From Setomelanomma holmii (lineage: Eukaryota > Ascomycota > Dothideomycetes > Pleosporales > Phaeosphaeriaceae), in contig ML978326.1 of NCBI GenBank assembly GCA_010015745.1, forward strand, positions 1 to 49,520: 49,520 bases of DNA. Direction: 5' to 3'. The notes under the pieces were generated by a model, which saw nothing but the letters and a program-made list of their open reading frames with translations, made no database searches and had not been told where the DNA came from. The stretch's first letter is position 1, and every line of letters begins with the position of its first letter. The position numbers were made by a program, and so were the translations under genes. Positions 42,663-49,520 of the stretch are shown here, piece after piece.

Positions 42663-44255
42663 TTACGAATTATCCCGACCGGTAGGCTTTGCAATGTAGT
42701 TCAGTACGAGTGTCATAGACAACAGCCGACGCTTGCACTTGCAGGAGCACGTACGAGGAAGTTGGACGCGCATCAGGTGTTGCTGGATGATGCTCTGCTG
42801 AGAACACGCTGGCGTCTTTTTTGGCTGGATGATATGGCTCATCACCTGACGATTGCGGGGAAGGAGGAGGTATAAGTTGTTGACGGCGCTGTCTCCTTGA
42901 GAAAGCCTGGTACTACTAGACCTGCTGGGCAGAAGGGGCGTTGCAGCCTGTCGTGTTCGAGTGGCTTCGACAACAGCCCTGAGGTTGGCCAAGCGACTTC
43001 CCAAGGCAAAGGCGAGGATGTTCTTCACTATATGGCGCATGTCTGCGACTTGTTGCTCGTCGTCGAGGAAGGCCTTCATGACAGGCTCCCTGTAGTATGC
43101 TGGCCGTTCCACGTCGAACTCCTCCCAGTGAACAAAGAGATGCGCAGACTCCATATCCATGGTGAGGGAGAAGTGAGCTGTGTCCTTGACAGTTGGGACA
43201 AAGCCGGCATCGGTGTAGAATTGGTGGAGATACCGGACTATGACGGCGCCGTCACGCGCACCTGCGTACAAGTGTTGCACAGCCGTATTTGATTGCATTG
43301 GATGGAGCAAAGGTATCATACCTTGAAAGCGTGCTTGGAAATGCGTTTGGTTCTTCTTGGGGCTCTTCCCCTGGGCACTCATGAAGGGACAGTGGAGTGA
43401 GGGGGCAACTGCGCGGCTAAGCAGGCCGTATTCCTGCTGCATGGAGAAGGCGGTCGTGGTGCTGTCGCTGTCCTTACAGTGGCGGTAGCCATATAGATGG
43501 TCTGGCTGAGGACCCTTGAGGGCGCCGTACTCTTTGACCCAGGCTAAGTCGATGGGTGGCGGCAGGTAGCGCTTGTCCAGGTTCTGTTTGGCCTCAACAG
43601 CCAGCATAGGCAGGTCATCATCCTCGACAAACAACAGCACGCCCTTGAGCAGGACAATTCCCTCTTGTTCCGCAAGGCGCTGGGGCCGCCTCTGCCGCTG
43701 GACAACCTGCCGTGCGTTTGGGGAGCGCAAGGCATCCAGACTCTGATTGGCGCTTGCTTTCAACTCGTTCACAAAAGCCTGGAGGCAAGCTGGCAGGACT
43801 CGGCGGTTGCAGAAGTGTATGCTGTAGTAGCGCAGCTTGTCCTTGTTGTCACGGACCTTGTCTGACGACTTGGAGGCGAGGCGCTGCGTGACGATGCGGC
43901 GCCAGTAGTCAATGAGGGCGGCGGCATCGAGGCGGGCATAGGTGCAGATATGGGCTGGTTCTCGGCAAGGCCATCGTGGAGGGCGAGCCGCTCGTACGTC
44001 ATGGCGAGGTGTGCCTGTCGTGGAGGGCGAGGTCGAGGGGCGACTGCGCTTGGCACAGCGCGGAAGCGAGAGCGGCGACGACGGCGGGCGCGCGTGTCGC
44101 GCGTGTGGGCATGGGTAGTGGAGGAAGAGGCGACAAGCAACGGGCGGCTCGCGCGTTGATGTTGATGTTGATGTTGAGTTATGGTGGAGACGTCGAAGAT
44201 GGATTGGCGTTGCATTACCGTAGGCTAGATACCGATACCGGTACCGGTAGGGCAA
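42663..44255 (-). CDS. DUF7924-like protein, copy 2
   Basis: A long minus-strand frame of up to 530 codons. A likely 60-base intron at 43262-43321 (GTATGA...GCAG) is a multiple of three, so the frame reads through it. After removal, QTHFQARFQ joins GARDGAVIVRYLHQFY, matching ARDGAPLVNYMHRFY in copy 1. Upstream motifs are GPQPDHLYGYRHC and HCPFMSAQGKSPK, equivalent to the AD and QWK motifs of copy 1, and HFSLTMDMESAHLFVHWEE follows. The first 100-150 codons are Arg/Pro/Ser-rich and may not be translated. An overlapping frame from 44215 offers another start (MQRQSIFDV), so an N-terminal intron is possible. Function is unknown; family assignment is from remembered motifs. Confidence 0.6.
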   Translation of the reverse strand: MPYRYRYRYLAYGNATPIHLRRLHHNSTSTSTSTREPPVACRLFLHYPCPHARHARPPSSPLSLPRCAKRSRPSTSPSTTGTPRHDVRAARPPRWPCREPAHICTYARLDAAALIDYWRRIVTQRLASKSSDKVRDNKDKLRYYSIHFCNRRVLPACLQAFVNELKASANQSLDALRSPNARQVVQRQRRPQRLAEQEGIVLLKGVLLFVEDDDLPMLAVEAKQNLDKRYLPPPIDLAWVKEYGALKGPQPDHLYGYRHCKDSDSTTTAFSMQQEYGLLSRAVAPSLHCPFMSAQGKSPKKNQTHFQARFQGMIPLLHPMQSNTAVQHLYAGARDGAVIVRYLHQFYTDAGFVPTVKDTAHFSLTMDMESAHLFVHWEEFDVERPAYYREPVMKAFLDDEQQVADMRHIVKNILAFALGSRLANLRAVVEATRTRQAATPLLPSRSSSTRLSQGDSAVNNLYLLLPRNRQVMSHIIQPKKTPACSQQSIIQQHLMRVQLPRTCSCKCKRRLLSMTLVLNYIAKPTGRDNS

Positions 44256-44349
44256 GCACCGGAGCTACCGGTATGTTACGTTACTCCGCATCGCAGCAAG
44301 CTGGCGCGAGTCGAGATACGATACAATAGCTTCCGCAATCACTACAACT

Positions 44350-46011
44350 ATGGACAGCAGCGTACCATCGCTTCTCCGTCTCCCTCACGAGCTCTCGATT
44401 TTGATATTGAGTTACATTGATGTGGCAGGATGGAAGCAGGCCCGCCAAACGTGTAGGAGCCTGAACAAGCTCGCAGCTTCCCTCCTCTTCTCAAGAGTGC
44501 ACTTCGAGCTTTGCGGACGTGGCTGCGAGTCCCTGTATAACATCTCCCAGGAGCCTACACTTGCCCCCTTGGTCAAGACGGCGGTGCCCCGTAGGGTCCG
44601 CGGATATCGGAAGTTTTCCAGCTTCGACACATGGACGAAGAGCATACACCAGCCAGGCGCCCCAGACGATGGTCTTTGGTCGGCTTGTGAAACAACCTAC
44701 TACAATAACAAACAACTAAGCGATGAGCTCATGCCGTACGCCGAGTGGGTTGCGATGTCAGCAGAACAGAAAGAGGCGCTCTACCAAGCCTACCATGTGG
44801 ACCGTGAGCAGCAGCAAGAAGAGATTCTAGATATCACGAACGCATTATGCTTTCGTGCAATGACCACTTCGAAGGTGAAGTTCATCCACCCTGACAGGGC
44901 ACTCGATACGGGAACAGCAAACGAAGCAGTCCGGCAGCTAAACAAGGCGCTCAAGACACTCCCCAACCTAAGTGCTCTTGAGCACGAGCCTGGGTTTCTT
45001 TACGACGAAGAGTGGGCTCTCCGATGGCGAGACCTGTACTTCCATCCCTACTCAATACTTGAAAATACGACCTATGAGGAAGATGAGGATGTTGAAGCGC
45101 TACAACTGTCGGTCGTTCTTCAGTCACTTGCGTGTTTCAGAGCAAGAGATTGCAGGCTAAAGAAGATGAGCCTATATGTTGGCGGACCAGCTTTTGCTAC
45201 CCCGGAGCGCTTGCAACACCTTTGGGACGGTCAGGGGCACGAGATAACGCGCCTCTGTCGACAGCTTCATCGCACTTCCTCAGCAGCAGCCGCAGACACA
45301 GAGGCTTACGCCAACGATGCAACGCCTGCGGATAGTGAGCTCTATTCCGGAGAACTAGAACTCATGCGGCTTGCGTTTGCTGGTCTGACGCATCTCGAGT
45401 ATAGCGTGTCTGATGAAGAAGAACCAGAGGGTTGCATAACGATTGCTGCGAAGCTCGCGTTCCAGTTTCTTTCGACGGCCAAGAGTCTCCAGAAACTCCG
45501 TCTAGCGATCGGCAGACTCGTGGACGGAATCCTTCTACCCGTGTACGGGTCTGACGAGAGACAGTGCGTGACGGGTTCCATGTTGCTACTTCGGAACCTT
45601 GCCCTTCACGCGCCCTGGAGCCAAGTTCGCAATATTGAGCTTGAGATCGCCACTGATAGGACTACTCTAGTAAAATTCCTCCTTGCTCGCAAGAAGACGC
45701 TGCGGTTTCTCACGCTCATACGCATGTCTCTAGTGCGGTTGAGAGACCCTCGGAACACGTGGGAGTCGACTCTTACAGAAATTGGACAAGGTCTCCGCTT
45801 AGAGTCACTAACAATTGCAAAGCTCACCGACACACTAGACGATTGGGGACCAGGCATTCGGCCACGCATGCTGTTTGATAAAGAGGACAAACGCTGGGAA
45901 AATAAAATTGGCAACTATGAAGCATACTACAACGATAGTATTCGTCGTATAATCCATGGAGAGGATATCACTTCACTTGATCCACCACAGGCCGAGGCTG
46001 AGCAGCATTAG
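44350..46011 (+). CDS. F-box protein
   Basis: A single uninterrupted exon of 553 codons from ATG 44350. An F-box lies at residues 8-45 (LLRLPHELSILILSYID, then QARQTCRSLNKLA), which would bind Skp1 in an SCF ubiquitin ligase. The remainder has scattered leucine-rich segments (LSALEHEP, LMRLAFAGLTHLEYSV, LRFLTLIRMSLVRL) as in fungal F-box proteins with irregular LRR-like substrate domains. The start lies about 95 bases from the divergent end of the DUF7924-like copy 2, so the two may share a promoter. No lesions seen. Target unknown. Confidence 0.85.
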   Translation: MDSSVPSLLRLPHELSILILSYIDVAGWKQARQTCRSLNKLAASLLFSRVHFELCGRGCESLYNISQEPTLAPLVKTAVPRRVRGYRKFSSFDTWTKSIHQPGAPDDGLWSACETTYYNNKQLSDELMPYAEWVAMSAEQKEALYQAYHVDREQQQEEILDITNALCFRAMTTSKVKFIHPDRALDTGTANEAVRQLNKALKTLPNLSALEHEPGFLYDEEWALRWRDLYFHPYSILENTTYEEDEDVEALQLSVVLQSLACFRARDCRLKKMSLYVGGPAFATPERLQHLWDGQGHEITRLCRQLHRTSSAAAADTEAYANDATPADSELYSGELELMRLAFAGLTHLEYSVSDEEEPEGCITIAAKLAFQFLSTAKSLQKLRLAIGRLVDGILLPVYGSDERQCVTGSMLLLRNLALHAPWSQVRNIELEIATDRTTLVKFLLARKKTLRFLTLIRMSLVRLRDPRNTWESTLTEIGQGLRLESLTIAKLTDTLDDWGPGIRPRMLFDKEDKRWENKIGNYEAYYNDSIRRIIHGEDITSLDPPQAEAEQH

Positions 46012-46069
46012 TCAGACATGCAGCTAGAGATGCGTCAATCTAGTAACAGTACTTACGTCCGTCCCTGCG

Positions 46070-46395
46070 TAACGGAAAACCCGCCATAGCGGAACGTCAA
46101 CAGTACTTTCAACCTTCAAGATATGGGCTCTCTTGCTAGACTTCCGAACGGGTGACAGAGACTAGTTGGTGCGAGCTGACAGGGGGGTATCTGGAGGAGG
46201 TTGGTTGATGGTAGTAACAAATTGGCCTACAGCAGGTCTAACACCAGGCTCTCCTTTGTCGGAGGCTCCTGTGCTGGGAAAGCAGCAGTTGCAGATTTAA
46301 TGCGCACTGAGTTTGACTTTGTGCAGTTGCGCTGGCCTGACGTCGAAGGTCCGGATAGAAAAGTGTCCCGCCACACAGTGTCCCGCCACGCAGAG
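46070..46395 (+). mobile_element. Possible short non-autonomous DNA element
   Basis: The right end (about 46308-46395) contains GTGTCCCGCCACACAG and GTGTCCCGCCACGCAG in tandem. The left end near 46070 has CTGCGTAACGG and CCGCCATAGCGG in the opposite sense. The right end matches, in inverted orientation, the sequence at 49253-49345. The length of about 330 bases and lack of a transposase suggest a MITE-like deletion derivative. Left boundary and target duplication are unresolved. Confidence 0.4.
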
Positions 46396-46641
46396 ATAGA
46401 CGTTACATCATGAATTGTGCGCTGATCGATTCATGTTAGGTGCGATGGTCTTCTCCGAACAGCACATTGACTTGATCGAGGAGACCAATGTTTATCCTAG
46501 CATGCTCATATTAGCTATTATTCAACAGTGCGGTGACTGTTCAATTCTCGCTATCAGGATTCATCAAGCGGGAGAAGCTGTCAGGGAACCGTCTTGTTCA
46601 ACAAGACCCCTGATGTACAACCTCAGGTATGCGAACTAGGA

Positions 46642-47231
46642 GGCTAACGACGAGCAAGTCTCTGAGATTTGCTTAGCTGCCAGCATCCGCGACAAGATCA
46701 TCGCGATCCCGGACAAGTACGAGACTAAAATTGGTGAAGGCGATCTACATCTTTCAGAAGGTGAGAGGCGGGGGATCGCTATTGCACACACAGTTTTGGA
46801 GATCCCGCGCATCACCATGCTTGACGAAGCCACTGCCTCCCCGAATACCGAAACTGAGCAGCATGTCCAAAGAGTCTTCACAAAGCTAGCGGAAGGACGC
46901 AACATGACTAATTATCATTGCCCACCGACTTAACACCATCAGTCACGCGACCGCAGCCTCGCCATTCACAATGGCCGAGTACAGGGGCGCAAGTACGCAC
47001 GAGGAGCTATCCGAGCGCAACGGCCACTTCGCAGCCATGCGAAAGAAGCAAATTCGGGCACAGAGATCCGCGGAACAAGCCAAGGTTCTCAAGAACAAGG
47101 CTGACCGGCTGCGTCGCGAGGCCAAAGGCGGAAACCTTGCCATCAACGACGGAAACGTCGCGGATAGCCAAGGAGCATGTATACGAGAGCCGGATACCGC
47201 GCTTTATCAACGGAAACGGCTTCCATCTTAA
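46642..47231 (+). pseudogene. Fragment of an ABC half-transporter NBD (HMT1/ATM1-like)
   Basis: The plus strand encodes the end of an ABC nucleotide-binding domain: ASIRDKIIAIPDKYETKIGE, LSEGERRGIAIAHTVL, ITMLDEATASPNTETEQ. After a frame change near 46905-46915 it continues with IIIAHRLNTISH, STHEELSERNGHFAAMRKKQ, and RAQRSAEQAKVLKNKADRL. This order fits the C terminus of an ABCB-type half-transporter. The signature reads LSEGE instead of LSGGE. Walker A and the membrane domain are absent. A further frame change is needed near 46965. Confidence 0.7.
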
Positions 47232-47417
47232 ATTTCATTGGACCACTAGCATGGACCACAATTGCCACTAGGCTGTCGCAGCGGCTAGAGATAAGCTCTA
47301 ACTTGAACACTACACTGGGATTGCCCTAGTAAAAGGTTGAGCCACACTACAGTTTCGATGAAGAAAGCTTCTTGATGGGCATTACCAGCGGATCAAAACA
47401 AACTCTTTGCAATATGG

Positions 47418-49193
47418 TCAAGTCAAAGCAATAGCTCTCTTCTCTTCGACCCCAGCCCAAATCAGCAGCTTGGCTTGCGCTTGATTGAATCGTCGGACAA
47501 AAGCTCGAGTTATCGGCTCAGGCGCACCTCCGTCTTTCACGCAGTCGTCGTACCAGGATTGAATAGCTTCAGCGTAGCCTGTCTCCTTTCCGAACGTCTT
47601 GCGCGCACATGTCCTCAACTCATGCAAGTAGCCGTACATGACGATCCACATTTGCGCTTCTGTCGAAAATCCTGTGTCTCGGCAAATAGTTTCGTGCATA
47701 AGAAGATGCGAGAAGTGCTGCACAAGGTTGTATAGATGAAGAACCCAATTGTCACCTGCACGATGCTCCAGCAACAGCTGGCCCTTGAGCGCATCCTTTA
47801 GGGCCTCTAATCGCCGACCATGGGCTTGATGTATAGACGCGAGACTGTTGCGCGAGGAAGGCCATGGTGCAAGATCTTCAGGCCAATGGCCATCAGGAAA
47901 TGCAGCTGTCGTAATAGCTGGAGCCTTAGACTCAAAGATGTCAACATTGCCTTCCTCGACTGCTTCCTTTGTGAGTTGCAAAAGCTGTTGTTGACTTTGC
48001 TTAACCTGTTCGATTCTCTCTGGAAAAAGACTGTCGTAGCTCTTGATTTGCCTCTCACACCTAGCACCTGACTTCGAGTCAGCAGCGGCGAGTATGTTTG
48101 AGCACCTGTACCTACAGCGGCAGTCAAAGAAGTACTCCAACTTCAGAATGCTTCGTCGGATGAGCACATCCATGTCGATATCGGTATAGCATTGTGTGAT
48201 TTCCTTGCCGGCGCTTATCTTTCGCGTGGGTCGGACCCAAAGTTCACCTCCTTCGAAGACCACGAACGCGTTCGGGTCGCAGGAATGATTGATCAACGAA
48301 GCGATAATATCGAGACTTGTTCCTAGCATGCTACCCTCTGCTTGATATATGCTCAGACAATTGGTCAGTATCTATAGTGATTTATTAATAAGTCTCGCGA
48401 ATGTGGCCTTTTGTGTGGCAACGAGACCTACCGAGCAATATACAGCAAGGACTTCTGGGAGGCTGAGAGAAGTCTTTGTACGCTTTCTAGCATACATCCC
48501 AAATCCAACAACGTCTCCCGAATTCGTGGATTCGAGATGTTTCGGAACGTGTGACTTTAAGCCACGCTAGGACCGCCACTGCTCCGGCGAGAACAGCTCT
48601 TGCTTATGCAAGTTGAGTATTCGATACAAGACTCGGCCGTGAGGGGAGTTGGTCGGTTCTTCCAGGGAACATAGCGCATTCCAACTTGTGGTAGAGTTCC
48701 CAGGCTTTCTTTTGGCAAGTCTTGTCATAATGTTAATACAATAAACTTTCCAAACAAAAGTGAAGTCACAAGTGAAAGGCATTACCTTTGAGCAGTAATA
48801 AAACACCTTACACCCAATGCAGGCCTTGACTTCAAGCTTCGTGTCTTCGGCCGTGCGAATACGGCCACTGTAACTGAGTTTGCTATCCTTGTAGACGTAG
48901 CAATAATCGCACACCAGATGTTGATAGCCATCCTCAACGCAATTGACTACTGGTCTGGATCGAAAGTGCTCCTGCCCGAAATCGACATCATTGATGACAA
49001 AAAGGCCTGTTCCCGCTCTTGGTATCTTCGATTGAGCAATCTGGAGCGGCGCAGCTGCCTTCAGGGTTTCCAGAAGTTCCACACAGAGCGTCTGGTCCTT
49101 GTGTAGAGCAAATTCAGACAGCATGCAAGTAGGAACTGTGTTTAATTTGTCGTCCATGGTATGCCTGTGGATATGGTGTAGCGCCACCAGCAT
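47418..49193 (-). pseudogene. MYND/SET-domain protein, disrupted
   Basis: The minus strand shows IPRAGTGLFVINDV, a MYND zinc finger (CDYCYVYKDSK, then KACIGCKVFYYCSK), and after an intron beginning GTAATG near 48786 TCQKKAWELYHKLEC completes the finger. Further on are a SET core SLINHSCDPNAFVVFEG, GKEITQCYTDI and DCRCRYRC, then a helical C-terminal region to 47418. The family includes SMYD-type lysine methyltransferases. A frame change near 48645-48660, an in-frame TAG at 48567-48569 (EQWRS/RGLKSH) and an unresolved junction at 48330-48450 prevent one open frame. The first ATG not inside the adjacent transposon end is at 49193; MDDKL at 49157 is an alternative. Confidence 0.75.
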
Positions 49194-49252
49194 GTCAGGT
49201 CGAGTGCTGGTGGGGCCTACGGAATAATGACTCACTGGCGAATTAATGTCAA

Positions 49253-49520
49253 TCCCTGCGTAACGGGACACCCTGTGTAACGGGACACTTTTCGTCCCGG
49301 GTCTTCGGCGTCAGGCCAGCGCGACTGCTTGAAGTTGAGCTTGACGCACTTTATTCTGTATATATTGTTCTTCAAGTATCCTAGGCTCCGATAAGCGAAA
49401 GCGCGGTATCAGATGTGCTGTTGGTGGTTCTGTTGATAGCGTCTACCAATCCCCTGCTGCTACCCCCTGTTAGTTCGCGATGATGAACATTTGTTAAGTA
49501 CTCAGAGGACTATAAAGGAA
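49253..49520 (+). mobile_element. End of a DNA transposon running out of the window
   Basis: Begins CCCTGCGTAACGGGACACC directly followed by CTGTGTAACGGGACACTTTTC, a doubled terminal motif. About 49253-49345 matches the inverted sequence at 46308-46395. The body is expected to the right of the window. It sits directly upstream of the MYND/SET gene's start region. Confidence 0.55.

Overview
The window looks like a transposon-rich accessory region of a filamentous ascomycete (Pezizomycotina, plausibly a Dothideomycete). Genes carry many short (46-85 base) GT...AG introns with fungal branch sites. The gene families are typically fungal: ABCC transporter, sterol glucosyltransferase, fungal P450, F-box, SET/MYND, DUF7924-like. 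Pogo/Fot1, Tc1/mariner, hAT, Tad-like LINE and Copia sequences recur throughout. Nothing bacterial, viral or telomeric was seen, and no tRNA, rRNA or CRISPR array.

Layout. 1-3.7 kb: a complete but broken Pogo/Fot1 element with exact 30-base terminal inverted repeats, a solo LTR with a perfect target duplication, and a second Pogo fragment. 4.2-9.3 kb: a multi-exon ABCC transporter, apparently inactivated. 10-11.3 kb: a hAT fragment and a solo LTR. 11.5-14.4 kb: a sterol glucosyltransferase pseudogene. 15.1-17.9 kb: a 5'-truncated Tad-like LINE. 19.1-20.3 kb: a Tc1/mariner relic. 20.4-22.2 kb: an aspartate kinase pseudogene split by a solo LTR. 23.0-31.3 kb: three genes whose exons join into open frames, an acyl-CoA synthetase (+), a secreted-type amidase (-) and a cytochrome P450 (+), separated by nested solo LTRs. 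32-37 kb: gene fragments, a 21-base minisatellite and unknown ORFs. 37.0-39.6 kb: an unrecognised three-exon gene cut by a truncated Copia element, itself ending at a solo LTR. 41.3-44.3 kb: two related tandem DUF7924-like genes. 44.4-46.0 kb: an intact F-box gene. 46-49.5 kb: an ABC half-transporter fragment, a broken MYND/SET gene, and inverted copies of a second DNA-transposon end.

Three short LTR families explain much of the non-coding sequence. I call them A (TGTAAG...CTTACA), B (TGTTGGTA...TTACCGACA) and C (TGTAACGG...CCGTTACA). Five copies have perfect 5-base target-site duplications. One B copy sits inside an A copy, which sits 24 bases downstream of a Copia primer-binding site.

The surviving acyl-CoA synthetase, amidase and P450 could modify a small carboxylic acid or amide. 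With the dead ABCC transporter, glucosyltransferase and aspartate kinase nearby, the locus may be a partly decayed accessory metabolism cluster; this is inference from proximity only. Many disabling changes are compatible with C-to-T or G-to-A mutation, as expected from repeat-induced point mutation, but that needs a calculation I could not run. No clearly new system was identified. The best candidates for novelty are the truncated three-exon gene at 37.05 kb, the DUF7924-like pair, and unknown coding-like ORFs at 34-36 kb and 39.5-40.1 kb.
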